Shown here: positions 1 through 12,222 of the stretch, in pieces
Position numbering within the stretch: position 1 is the first letter of the stretch
Layout of the letters: every line of letters begins with the position of its first letter
DNA from: Chrysoperla carnea
Taxonomy: Eukaryota; Arthropoda; Insecta; Neuroptera; Chrysopidae
Reading direction: 5' to 3'
Assembly: GCF_905475395.1 (NCBI RefSeq)
Contig: NC_058339.1
Coordinates: forward strand, 71,514,520 to 71,578,519
DNA: 64,000 bases
Made by a program: the position numbers and the translations under genes
Notes under the pieces: model-generated
Told to the model about the DNA's origin: nothing
Database searches by the model: none
Seen by the model: the letters and a program-made list of their open reading frames with translations, nothing else

Positions 1-492
1 AAAAAAATAAATGGTTATATCTAAATAATAAATAAATTCACAATGTTATTGATATTAATTGTGTGAACAATATTTGCATCTAATATTTGTTTATAAATTT
101 TAACAATTTTTTATCGTTTAGCGTAGCGTGAAAAGCAGAACAAAGTTGTTTGTTAATCAAAAACGTATACACAATATTCACACGTCTTTGTTGCTGAGAT
201 CGAACTGAACAGTTCCAGCTTTTGTTTGTGACGCATTCAATTTCACCCACCGTTTAAAGTCGTGAATGGATTTTATTTATATTCTAATTAAGCAATTCAA
301 CTAATTGCGTAAAAAGTTATTTCAGGGAAAAAAATTTAATAGTGGGACAGTAAGAAGTGACCACGGCGTTCCTTAAAAATAAGCCTGGCCTCCACCGGTG
401 ACTCATCGGGAGACGACGGTGCAGGGCCGCCGCGTAAAAAGTCCCGAAAAAATAGTAGCAACGGCAGCACGAGTTGCAGTTGCACGGACACT
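1..492 (+). promoter_or_regulatory. Upstream region and 5' leader of the WDR26 gene
   Basis: This AT-rich stretch precedes the first AUG of the WDR26 orthologue and should hold its promoter and 5' leader. I see no clear TATA box or initiator that would fix the transcription start. From 361 onward the base composition changes and the frame of the downstream CDS stays open without a stop; an in-frame TGA at 358-360 closes it upstream. The 361-492 part therefore may be translated from a non-AUG codon or from an unseen upstream exon; this is described as a finding. The assignment as regulatory DNA is by position only. Confidence 0.4.
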
Positions 493-3400
493 ATGCAGCA
501 ACCAGCATCAAACGGCTGTGTGCGTAACGGGTCAACGGTGGAAGAAGCCTGTACCAACGGCACTGTATCGGAAGCAAATGGTCATATTGAACAAAATGAT
601 GGATCTGAATTGGGTCCTTCGGTTATATTGGATAAAACAGATCAAGATATTGTCCGATTGATTGGTCAACATCTCAAATCAATCGGATTTAAGTATGTAG
701 ATTCCATTCAATTTTGCATGTCATTGTCAATTGATTAAAAGATGTATTATAGATTTTTATTCATTGTATCAGTCGGACAGCAGAATTGTTGATGATCGAA
801 TCGGGATGTCGTCTGGATCATCCATCTGCAGCCAAATTTCGTCAACATGTTATGGACGCTGATTGGACAAAAGCTGATCATGATCTTCAGGAGTTAAAGC
901 CATTGTTGGATAATTCCAGCAATAGTTTAGTGGTGAGTAAATTGTTTTGCGTGTTAATATTTCTTTGTTTGTAAATACTTTGTCTTTGTGCGTAGGAAAT
1001 GAAATTTTTACTTTTGGAACAAAAGTATTTGGAACATTTAGAAGATGGTCGTGTGTTTGATGCGTTACATGTACTTCGTAATGAATTAACTCCACTCCAA
1101 CACGATACTGCACGAGTTCATCAATTATCCAGTTACATGATGTGCTCCAATACTCAAGAATTACACGCGCGTACCAATTGGTATTTATTTCAAACTTTAC
1201 GATTTTATTCATATTTTAATATATTTAATTCAAATTTTGATTCTAAGTTTTTACTTCTTTTTTTTGAAATTAGGGTTATTGTTATAAATTAGTTGTTTCT
1301 CGTATACGATTATATTATCAATACTTACCGTTTTTTAATACCTCGATCTCTTGTTATTTCCTCTTAATAAGGGTACCATATAAGTTTAGTCCAGAATTTG
1401 TAACAAACATTTTAGTGTTTGTAAAATGACCTAATTAGAACATTTTCTTCAAAACAAAAACGAGTGGTGAAGTTGACTTTGCGAATGTGTAAATTTTGTT
1501 TTAAATGTTCGTTTTTTCATGATTTTCATGAACAACTTTAGTGTGTAACTTTTTTCATAAACTCAAGCACGCACATGTAATTTAGATTTACAGAGTATTT
1601 AGATATTCAAAACTATTCTGATATATATTGCAGAATTTCAGTAATTCAGACTTTAAGAGACATGTGAAAAATTTTCAAGTTTCGAACTAACATTTAAATA
1701 GATTTTTGTGAGCACATGTTAGTTCGACTTGTAAAGGTTTTTATCCTTGTTCAATACTGCCCTTATGTTTACTTTGAGTAATAAAATTTGTGATAAAAAT
1801 ATGATAAAATTGAATACATTTTTTGACAGAAACAGTGTACTCAAAGAACTTATAGTATTTAAAAAATGATGTTTCGAAGATTGAAGGATTAAAATTTTTC
1901 TTCGAGTTATTGATGAATTCAAAATGTCAGGGCTGTACTAGGTTAGGTTATATTGGCTGCCCACGAAGGACACATTTGTCTATAGAGCCCACTGTGATAC
2001 CATATATGTGTTTTGGTACCTTTTCCGCTGATAATTTCATTTAACATCTCCTCAATTATTTTGAGAGGCTGGGTGCTCCTCTTTCATGCACTACCATGTA
2101 CTACTAACCCATCACAACTATTATTTAAATGAATTTTGATGTGACGGAATCGAACTCTATAAAGGCTGTATTATATTTTTTATTTTTTTAAATTGTAATT
2201 AGTAGTTAAGAAATCATTTATACTGCGGTAAATTTTAATGAATTATTGAACATTATTATTAATTTTCTTGGAATCGTTGAAGGTATTGTATTAAACAACT
2301 CGTGTAAATCCTATTGCTTCCTGCCGCAAATAACCTTAAATCTAGAGCAACATAAATTTTTTTTAAAATTCTCCTCATTAAAACCAAGTGTTGATCACTA
2401 AATTAAGAAATATAACGGATCTAATTTGATGTAATTTAATTGATGTAACATTCTTATTACTGGAAAGTAATTAATTAGGTGATCGCCTTTCCCTTAAAAA
2501 TTTTTATCTAGATCTTAGATTAACTAAAATAATTTCTATAACGAAGTTAAGATTTTGTCTAAGTCAAAAGAATTAAAAATACAAAATTAATTTTTTTCAA
2601 AAATATGGTCAATGCACATAGTTTCGACGTTTGTAGTTGATAATTTGACTTAATATTTAGGTTGGAAATTATTATTTCTGAAAGAAAATATTGTAAATTT
2701 TCTAGGGATGGAAAAGGAGTTAAGTCGCGCACAATTCTTATGGATAAATTACAAGCATATCTACCTCCAAGTATAATGCTCCCACCTCATAGATTACGGG
2801 AATTATTAAATCAAGCAGTTGAACTTCAAGCACAACGGTGCACTCTACATAATACTGCAATCCCTACGAATTTGTGGAATGTCAGTTTATTAATTGATCA
2901 CTGCTGTCCTAAGGATCAATTCCCGAGTTATCCGATTCAAGTAATTATATTTTTTATTCATTTTTCTTTTTACAGGGTGAATCAGAAATAAATATTCAAT
3001 TAAATAACACAGATCAGATGAAAAAGCGCTATGTTTAGTTAAAAATATAAAAGATTGATTGCATATGTTTCTCTCTGCAATACATAGACTAAAAAGGGAA
3101 ATTACATGTTGCGCCGAGGCTCTGAATGTAGATTTTTTGTCACAAGTGAGTTTTCAAACACCTTGGGCTATCCTCGATTGAGCATTTTTGTTTGAAGTGT
3201 TACTTTCAGACACCTCTTTTCCTCGTTTTTCTATATTATTTTTCTGTAAGTTTTACTTTTTAATATTTTAAATAAAAAGTATCAAGCAACAGTTAATTTT
3301 GTGTTTAAGTTTATTTTTGATTCATTTTGTATTAAAAATGTCCTAGTTAGTTTAATGTTTTAATCAAATTGGATGAATTAATTTATAGATAATTAACGAA

Positions 3401-4856
3401 CATTCTGATGAGGTATGGTTTTGTAAATTTTCACCTGATGGAGCAAAATTAGCAACAGGATCTAAAGACACAAATGTTATGATTTGGGATGTTGATCCCG
3501 AAACTTGCACTGTTACACATCGTAAAACATTGGAAGGGCATTCATATGGTGCAGCATTTTTGGCTTGGAATCCAGATTCGATACATTTAATTGCTTGCGG
3601 GCCAGAGGACAGTCCAGAAGTTTGGTTGTGGAATATTGAAACCGATAAATTACTTAAAGTTTCTCAATCACCAGAAGATGTTTTAACATGTTGTTCCTGG
3701 AACAAAGATGGGACCAAATTTGTCGTTGGTGGTATCCGGGGACACTTTTATCAATGTGATATGGACGGTAACGTTTTGGATAGTTGGGAAGGTGTACGCG
3801 TTAATAGTCTATGGTGCAGAGATGACGGCAAAACCGTGCTTGCCGCTGATACTCATCATAGAATTCGAAGTTACAATTTTGACGAATTAACTGATTGTAA
3901 CATGTAAGTATTTTCTCGAAAATATTTTGTAAGGTAATTGTTTAACATTTCAATGTTTATTACAGACTTCGTGAAGAAAATTCAGTAATGTCGTTCACTG
4001 TTGATTCTGAGGATCGTTTAGCCTTAGTCAACGTTGCTGCACAAGGTTTGCATTTATGGGATTTGCGTAGTCGATCTCTAGTACGTCGTTTCCAAGGAGT
4101 CGTACAAGGCCATTTTACTATACATTCATGTTTTGGTGGTGTTAACCAAGATTTTATTGCGAGTGGAAGTGAAGATAATCGAGTAAGTCAAACTTATATT
4201 TATAATTTTTTCTTTTATTTATAAATTTTTGCAATATTTTAAAATCGTCTTAATTTCTAGACCAATTTTTGTAATATAATTCAGCTGGTCTAAATCTGCT
4301 GGTGTAGACAAAATCACGTGCTAATCGTTTATAATTAAATAAGCTTCAACGATACATTGTAGTCGAAATACGGTATTTATTAAGCATAAAATCATCTAGG
4401 AATTGGGATTGATTTGAAATTTTATTTCAAACATCGAGAGTTTTCATAAATATTGTCTTTCATAATCATTTAATAAAATTTTTTTAGGTTTACATATTTC
4501 ACGTTCGTCGAGAAGTTCCAGTATGTACATTAACTGGGCATACACGTACAGTAAACTGTGTTTCATGGAATCCCGTCCACCCGCACATGTTAGCATCTGT
4601 ATCTGATGATTGCTGTATTCGAATTTGGGGTCCTAAGCATTTAATGCCGAAAGGTAAACGTATTATTGTAAAATTATAAGACAATTTGTGATATTTGATC
4701 TATTTTGGGAAAAGTATCCGACAAATTTGGCCTAAAATATTAATATAATCTAATTAATTAATTCGCGACAACATTTCATTTTAATATATATGTGTAGGTT
4801 CACAAGCAACAAACGATGCGAATTCTTCAGGTCCATGGCATGAAATGGTATCGTAG
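493..4856 (+). CDS. Wdr26: WDR26 orthologue (LisH-CTLH, seven WD repeats), eight exons
   Basis: WDR26 is a subunit of the CTLH (GID) E3 ubiquitin ligase and a WD-repeat scaffold. Exons that join in frame: 493-692, 773-932, 996-1180, 2706-2940, 3389-3903, 3966-4182, 4488-4653 and 4798-4856 with a TAG stop. All introns are GT..AG, and the spliced product is 578 residues. Residues about 47-80 form the LisH motif ([12 protein letters not shown], then [10 protein letters not shown] across the first junction), followed by a CTLH region with [17 protein letters not shown]. Exon 4 encodes [12 protein letters not shown], matching human WDR26. From residue about 261 there are seven WD blades, including [42 protein letters not shown] and [13 protein letters not shown]. 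The chosen start is the first in-frame AUG, with A at -3. The C-terminal tail differs from the acidic EEECSSMDS-type end of the human protein. Orthology is very secure; the N-terminus is less so. Confidence 0.95.
1941..2161 (-). repeat. SINE-like dispersed repeat in WDR26 intron 3
   Basis: Intron 3 (1181-2705) contains a block of different texture from its surroundings. It starts with GGTTAGGTTA and ends near 2160 with a sequence whose complement, GAGTTCGATTCCGTCAC, matches a tRNA T-arm/B-box consensus. This suggests the 3' part of a tRNA-like repeat read on the minus strand. No A box is preserved beyond 2161. The rest of intron 3 is AT-rich with no feature I can support. Confidence 0.4.
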
Positions 4857-5482
4857 TAGATTTAAATATCTACAACTCATCTTTGAAAATGAAAAAACGG
4901 AACAGGAAGATGAATATTTTACAGTAATTTAAGAAAACAAGAAAATGAAAACTATAATACAGTATACTTACTACTCATCAATCTGTGGTACATTTAAGTA
5001 CCGTGCAATCAAAAAATAATTATGAATGAAAAAAAATGCCTTTTGAGTGAATTGCAATATATAATTAATTTATATAAATACACGGTTGTGCGCTACACAT
5101 TATGATGGCGTTAATGTGACCATTATTAAATAAAAATATAATATATAAAAAAAGGATGCAAGAAATATTTACCGTTTACAAATAATATTTAAAAGAAAAT
5201 AGCCGGTTCACAACTTTATCAAGCAATATTTACGTGTGTGTTCGGCGGCCATCTTGTTACATACAATGAACTTAAAAAAATACGTGGTTTTACATTTTAA
5301 AAAATCTACATTTACGTAAATGTAGTATGTAATGTTAAATTTCAGTCGATTAAAGAAAAAATATTTAAAAACGAAACAATTAAATATAAATATTTCAAAC
5401 CTGCCGCATATTTTAAGTTGAATATTTTATTTGTTTATGACTTAGTTTTAGATTTATAAAATAAAATACAATTCATAATAAA
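4857..5482 (+). terminator. WDR26 3' UTR and polyadenylation signals
   Basis: After the stop the sequence is non-coding and AT-rich. Canonical AATAAA hexamers lie at 5129-5134 and 5477-5482 and could end the transcript. A perfect 20-bp palindrome (CTACATTTACGTAAATGTAG) lies between them at 5306-5325. Which site is used cannot be told from sequence. Confidence 0.45.
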
Positions 5483-8400
5483 TCGATCTATCAATGATCA
5501 AAAAAAAAAAAAAAAAAATTATATAAATTATATATTTGAAAGTTATATACGAAAATTGGCATTCGTTGTTCTTTTTTTTTAAGTCAAAATAGTTTGTATG
5601 GAGAATGATATTTAAATTTTGTTCTTACAAATGTATTTAATTTGATTTTTTATTGTTTGTTTTAATTATCGTCTTAGTACATCCACATATAAAGGCGAAA
5701 TTCTTTAAGATGTAACGCCAACAACGCCATTATTAAACTATTCTAAAATACTCATGGTAATATTTACAAAACTTGATACATATGAAATAAAACTCAACAT
5801 TTTTGATTATTTTTATATAACTAACTAATATTTGTTTAATTTTTATATTATTTTCGTTGTGAATTAATAAAATAATATATGTAATATCGATGCATTATTG
5901 TAAAATTTACTAAAAAAATAAAAGAAATCGTTTGATAGCCTAGTCGAAATATACAAATAGGATGTCTGTAAATGGATAGAAAAAATATCAATAAATTCCT
6001 CATAGTTTTTTTCGTAATGGCCTTGGTAATCGAATCATTTATTTGGTTTTATGTTAGTCATAAACTTTTTTTTTATGAAGAAAAATATTTTCTTCTAACA
6101 AAAGAAATAGATATAATTACATAACTTGAAATAAGAAAATCCATAAAGTATATAATTGAACTCTCTTGTTTCATACGCCATTCAAACAACAAATGCGTGC
6201 CACTTACCTGGTAGTTTTTCGCATATAATAGTCATGATTACTATACGCGAGAGTAATCTGCAAATGTTTTCAAGAAAAGGATCTTAAGCCTATAATTTTG
6301 CCTTATTTTTAATAGAGGGTAAACAATGACATCTAATCGCAAATATTTACTACTGTAACATTAAATTTGAATAATAAAAAATTGATGTAATACATCTTCT
6401 ATATTCATCGGAAGAAAAAAAAAATATAACCCAGTACATTACCCTAAAACAATTATAATATATTGTTTAATTTCAGTTATCAGGACAATTTGGATTTTAG
6501 TATATACTAAATCAGCTTGAAAAATTAGATCGTATACGGTCTATTTTTATATTAATAATAAGTATGTGTTATGTAACGGCTAATGGAACAGTTCTGGAGA
6601 CAGAAGAAAGTCCATTCTCAAGAATTAATAGAAATCAAAGCATAATATTTAAAACATCATCTAAATATGTATCTATTAACACAAGCAATGTTTTGATATA
6701 ATTTAAACACAAATTCTTGGTAACAAGATGCAATTTTTGAAAATTAAAAAAGATGTGTATACTTATGTACACGTGTGAGAAGTTATGCTTCTTCGTTAAT
6801 AGCAAATATAATAGTTTATAAATAATATAAACAAATAATACATAGTCATTATGTTCTCACTATAGAAAACTGTAATTTCAATTATATGAGCTTATCTATT
6901 GTGTTCATAGATGACACTTAATCTGTCATCTTTCTATCCTCGTCTATTGTGAGTGACATTCCGTTTATCGGCTTACTTCATGGCGTTATAAAATTGTAAC
7001 AAACTTCAACATGTAGATTTCGTGTCACCAGGTTAGCGCGAAAAAATTCACTCGTAATTTTTTCATAACGCGTCTAAAGAAGTATAACTTCAAAAATTAT
7101 ATTTCATTAGCGCAACGTAAAATCATTAAGCCTGAGTGAAACGTATCTCTCAAAATTTCACACGCAACGTTTCGTTAATACAATTTTTTCTTCTTCAGAT
7201 GCTTTGAATATAATTGAAATAAGAATTCTTGGTAACAAAATATAATTTTTGAAAGTTCAAAGAATTATTTTCCTTCTGTAAATCCTGTAATTTCTGTTTT
7301 TGTAATAATTTTTTTTATATATAACGAATCTGAACTGTTTTTTGTTGGAGCATAGCTCAAAATTTAAAATAAATTAAGAAAAAAAAAACAAAATTTATAT
7401 ATCACAATAATAATTTATTGGTAATGTGGGATTGTAGAACATATAATACAGAATTGTAGTTGGTGTTAGATAAAAACTTAAGTCATAATGTATGAAGAAA
7501 ATATTCGTTAAGTAGCAATATCTGCTTATGTCATTTTTCGTGTATTACTTAGCGTTTATTTTATTTTATTTTTTTTTTAAAAATATAATTAATTAATTAT
7601 TACATCTTTCGTAATATGTGTTCGTTGTGTGATGTTTTATTTTTTTCATAATTAACTCTTTTTATTTTTAATGTGAATGAAATACAAATTTATTATTTAC
7701 TAAAACAAAAAATATGAATTTTTATTTAAAGTTTTTATAAAAAGTGTGTTATTTAAATTGACACATCTTGTATCAATTAACATCTCAAGAATAATGCATT
7801 TTAAAAATAGTAATATTCCATAGTTTTTAGGCTCGATCCATCCCATTGTCCCAAAATATAACGTGTCGATCTGTCTGGAAATATCAGGGAATTGTGAGAT
7901 TCCGATAATGAAGATAATTTTAGTTTTCTCTTTTTTGAAAACAATTGAATTGATTTAAGCCATCGTGTGCTGTCATTCAGAACGATTGTTTTTATATGAC
8001 TGAATGGTCACAAACCGGGAAAATAAAAAATTGTCAAAGAATAAAATTACGAAGAAATTAAAAAAGTATCAAAAAATCTTGGGAACTGTTCAACAATAAA
8101 ATTAATTTTTTAAGTACTAAATACCTTAAATAGTGATTTTTGTCAAATATACAAAAATATATTTTGTTATTTTTTAACATTGGATTGTTGGGATATGGAC
8201 GGTACGCTTTGAAAAGATACCACGAAATTACAATTTTTTATTGCCTCTGTTTTTAGGAGAAATAAGATCTAAGAAATATGAGAATCTAGAATATTTAACG
8301 ATTAGATGAAGAGTTTTCGAGATTTTGCTGAAAATCTGTCCATAATATATCGTCATATACAACCCGATTTTTATTTTTCATTTTTTGTCAAAATTACTCT

Positions 8401-9200
8401 ATACAACGAGTTTTATTAAATTGTGAACCAAAAATTTTTAGATTTTTTTAAAAAGGACGTACTTTTAAGAATATTTCAAAAATTGATATTTTTTTAATCT
8501 CTAATTTGTTCCAAAAAATACAAAAATCGGATTCATTTAATTGGATGCATAGTTTCTGAGATATCGACCCAAAATCTCATGTAAGGATCGATTTTAAACA
8601 CCCCCCCCCCCAAATAGTCTAATATAGAGTCTAATTCAAGTGAAATAGTCTAACTTAAGTGAACTAAATTTTCATAACTTTTGGGTCCTAATTATTCTAG
8701 AAAATAATCATCTTAGACAAAAATTAGATTTTTTGCAATTTTTTAATTTTATTTAAATTTTGATTTTAGTTAAAATTAAGGTAAAAGATAGTTAGTGCCT
8801 AAAAACACGAAAAAAATAAAATAACAAAATAATACGATGGTCAGTAATCGAACTCCGAGCACCCTTCTACAAAAATAGGTTTCATTTGGCAATTAGTTTT
8901 TCTGAAATATTTGTTTACAAATGCATTCTTCTCAAGATATTGGTCGATAAAAATTGTGAAAGCTTAAATGTAACACTCCATATATTTAAAATAAACAAAA
9001 AAATGAAAAAAGAAGAAAAAATATTGATATTATTACTGCTATTCTGTAAAAAATGCACTAATGAACTTTATAAACAAAACTAAAAACTAATAAGGATTTA
9101 AAATTAGAATTTCTATATTAATATGCATGATCTTCTCGTGGTGATTTGTGAAATATATTTGTTTGGATTTTAAAATACTAGGTGATAAGATAATAGGCCT
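5483..9200. other. Intergenic AT-rich DNA, no gene seen
   Basis: No ORF with protein-like composition is present. The stretch holds homopolymer A/T runs and a C12-type run near 8600. A direct repeat containing ATTCTTGGTAACAA occurs at about 6711-6740 and 7222-7252, flanking roughly 500 bp that itself contains inverted segments around AGAAGTTAT and GAAGTATAACTTC. This is probably an old transposon, but I cannot define its ends. Confidence 0.5.
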
Positions 9201-9205
9201 AAGGC

Positions 9206-9710
9206 CATGCATAGCATTTGAGGTTCTTATCAGAACGTCATGAAATTTGAGAGGCTTTTGCCAACGTTGCATCTAACAATTTTTCCTCAACGAAAGTTTG
9301 TATCGCCAGGGATTTCTCTTTCAAAAGTATTGAAAATTTCAAATTGTGCATGTAAGTTTAAAATAGATAGAAGTTCATTGAGAATGATGCAAAATCGATT
9401 TTATCCGAAGGTCCTTCGTTCGATATCGAGAAAATTGTAATTTTTAAGATGATGACGCAACGAACCCGAAACAACTTTTTGAGCTTTCGAGTATCAAACA
9501 AAATTATTTTACGCATTTTATTCCAGGACCTTTGATTTTGAATATCCTCCTCAATGATCATCAATTTTAAACTTTTTGTGCAATTAAAGTTCCCTGAAAG
9601 AGATTCATCGGCTATAAAAATTTTCCTATAGGTGAAATTGGTTTGGTACGACCTTCACAACAATCTATCAAGTGTCTAACTGTTCTGCAATGACCGTCAA
9701 ATACTATGCT
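9206..9710. repeat. Degenerate inverted-repeat element related to the one at 15837
   Basis: The left part contains ATGAAATTTGAGAGGCTTTT and AACAATTTTTCCTC. These are near matches to segments at 15850, 16540 and 27465. The right part ends with CTGTTCTGCAATGACCGTCA, resembling the inverted terminus at 16040. The copy is diverged and its ends are approximate. Two short ORFs that overlap it look spurious. Confidence 0.4.
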
Positions 9711-10029
9711 TGGTCGTAGACCGATAAAAATATTGATATATATCGATGGAGTTGTTTTTAATATCGATTAGTAAGATAATGATAATGATTGCATTTAATA
9801 TTTGGATAATTAAGGCTTTGTTAGTGATAGTAAACTTACATTAACAGCAGTAATAACATACAAAATAAAAAATAATAAGTAATTTTTAGTAAATTTATTG
9901 ATATAATGCACTACTTTTTCATATGTTAAAATGATAATAAAAAAATATATTATTATGTATGTTTCTCATAATAAGTAAATATTTACAATTTATTCTTTTG
10001 ATATTGTGTTTTTTCCAAACAATCCCTTT

Positions 10030-10330
10030 TTAACCCCCGACACAACACGAGGGGTATGTATAGTCTATGTCATTAAAAACGCTCGAATTAAAACATTCTA
10101 AGTGTTACTATTATAACATAACATATGATGAGTAGGCTTAAAATGTTTTAACTCTTGTGATTTTTATGGAACCAAGTATATGTATGTGTCTGCCTGTCTG
10201 TGACACCATTGCTCCTAAACGGATTAACCCATTTTGATTTTGTTTAAAAGGTAATTTAATCGAGTGTTTTTAGGTATGTTTCAAAAAAATCGATTCAGTT
10301 CGGAGAGAGCAACAAGTATAAAAACCATAT
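10030..10330 (+). repeat. Dispersed repeat with a palindromic MITE nested inside
   Basis: The outer repeat starts near CCCCCGACACAACACGAGGG and resumes after about 10193 with CTGCCTGTCTGTGACACC and CTCCTAAACGGATTAACC. The latter motif set recurs at 30770 (minus), 38650, 46720 and 47180. Between about 10055 and 10192 sits a foldback with inner arms AAACATTCTAAGTGTTACT and CTTAAAATGTTTTAACT, shared with 59322-59465. The order implies that the small element inserted into the older repeat. Confidence 0.6.
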
Positions 10331-11656
10331 TTGTCGGAGGTTTTTTAGATTTGTAAACACTTGTCTTAAGTCAAACCATTTTATGAACAGCTACATTATA
10401 AGTACTTAATTGGTTATTTTACACTAATAAAATATAACTTATGATCACGAGACTATTCTTTTTGTACGGAGTATAGTGAATTATATTTTGGTTAGGAATT
10501 CTGTGATTTGTATGGCGTCACGAGATATGAACAATAAACAGTATTTCTCCAGATACAACAAAAAATTCCTAAAATATATGGGAGTTCAAGTAAGTTTTTG
10601 GGTGAAAATGTCCAACTTATCATCAAATAAATTCAAGTTTTGATAAATTCCAAAACAAAATATTTTTTGAGATTCTTTTCTTGTTTTTGGAGTATTTAGG
10701 GTAAAGATAGATTTACATAAAATTTAAAAAACAAGAAAATTTCTTTCTTTTAACGATTAGGTGAGTGGTTTTCGAAACTCCGTGGTAAATCTGTCCAAAA
10801 TCTGTGGTTTCATACATGATTTCGGACTAAAGTTTCTGAAGTGTTATCCAAAATCCCATAAGAAGTTTTTTTTGGATCGAATTCAGTTAATTTCTTATAA
10901 AATATTTCTCTGATCACTATTTCAGGTTTTGTTTTGGCAAAACATACCTATAAAATATTAAAATCACGTTGACCATTTTGATGATCGCGCGATACCTTCT
11001 TTGCTTTTACTGCCTCAAGTCGTAGATCACAGCGATATCTTGAAGTAATTTCACGCAATGTCTCAAAAACTGTTAAATAAATCTTCAATGAACTAAATTT
11101 TGTGTTTTATGAATCAAAACAATGCAAAACTAATTATTTTGATTAGAATGTAATCATGTCATTACTTTTTCCACGGTTCAAAATTGTCGCCATGCCATAT
11201 CGCCTTTGTACGGCGGTTATTAGGACCCATCGGAAAAGTAAAGCATGATGGTTTTAGATGAATGATAGAAGGGAATCGATTAATTACAAAAAATAAGCCT
11301 GATAAAATAACACTTGTAACACATTATTTAATTGCCCTTCGAGTATACTCCGATGACCAACACTTTCTTTTCAATATCATCATTTTACGTAAATCGACTT
11401 ATTAACGGGTTGCTATATTGTAAAAAATGGTTAGAAATTTTGTGGCAGTGTGTCAAGTCTATTAGTGAAGACTTAAACTTTCCATAAGTTTTCTTTTGTT
11501 CCTTTGTTATTAAAAAGTTGAATGACTCACAATGAATTGACACTAAGCATGATTAGGAAATATTTCGTAACGCTTTATGTAAATTAAAAATTGCCTAACT
11601 TAGTATGACAATGAACAGACTATAAATAACAAAAAAAACTTTTAACAAAAAAAAAA

Positions 11657-11930
11657 AACCGACTTCAAAAAAATATTTTCCAAAATAAATTAATATACCC
11701 TAAAAAGTAAAAAAATAACGATAATATAATGTAGTTAAAATTATTGTTATTTTTGGAGTCGGTGTCAGCCAAGGAAACAACTCTGACAGAACAGTTTGCT
11801 ACATTAGCTTGGCTGACATCGACTCCAAAAATAACAATAATTTTAACTACATTATATTATCGTTATTTTTTTACTTTTTAGTGCATATTAATTTATTTTG
11901 GACCTCCTCAGTTTTTGTTTGAAGTCGGTT
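11657..11930. repeat. Foldback MITE with long arms (AACCGACTTC termini)
   Basis: A left arm at 11657-11773 begins AACCGACTTCAAA and ends GTGTCAGCCAAG. It is mirrored by a right arm at 11808-11930 that begins CTTGGCTGACATC and ends TTTGAAGTCGGTT. The arms are about 117-123 bp, very similar, with a spacer of about 34 bp. The structure is that of a non-autonomous DNA transposon. No transposase is present. The element lies about 290 bp beyond the Rpn6 stop codon. Confidence 0.85.
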
Positions 11931-11999
11931 AAAAGAATACATAAATGGGCAAACAAGGTATTACGAAATAAAAAACGAAACACTTAATTTATAAAAGAT

Positions 12000-12005
12000 T
12001 TTATT
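12000..12005 (-). terminator. Likely polyadenylation signal of Rpn6
   Basis: On the minus strand this is a canonical AATAAA, about 220 bases after the Rpn6 stop codon. It is the first convincing hexamer in a short 3' UTR. Use of the site is inferred from position. Confidence 0.4.
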
Positions 12006-12222
12006 TTGAAATTAAATTAATAATAAATTTTCATAGATGAAATTTCTCTTGTTAGTTTTAATTAGCATTCCCAAAATCAGGTTAAATTCATGAAATTATG
12101 GTATTTACATTAAACAAAAAGAGACACATTTCATTTCATTATATTTAGTTTTAAAAAGAATGCAAAAATCATCAGAGTCCAACAATTGAAAGCCGCACTA
12201 TGTTTTTTTAAACTAAATTTGT

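Noticed and set aside
398..661. Plus-strand 87-codon ORF overlapping WDR26 exon 1
   Set aside because: It begins with GTG, lies in a different frame from the LisH-encoding frame, and its product has no family features.
6711..7252. LTR retrotransposon with 30-bp direct repeats
   Set aside because: Repeats are too short for LTRs, with no TG..CA ends, primer-binding site or coding region.
8595..8615. Poly-C tract (also near 30331; poly-G near 48594 and 53936)
   Set aside because: Likely simple-sequence parts of old repeats; no further structure could be tied to them.
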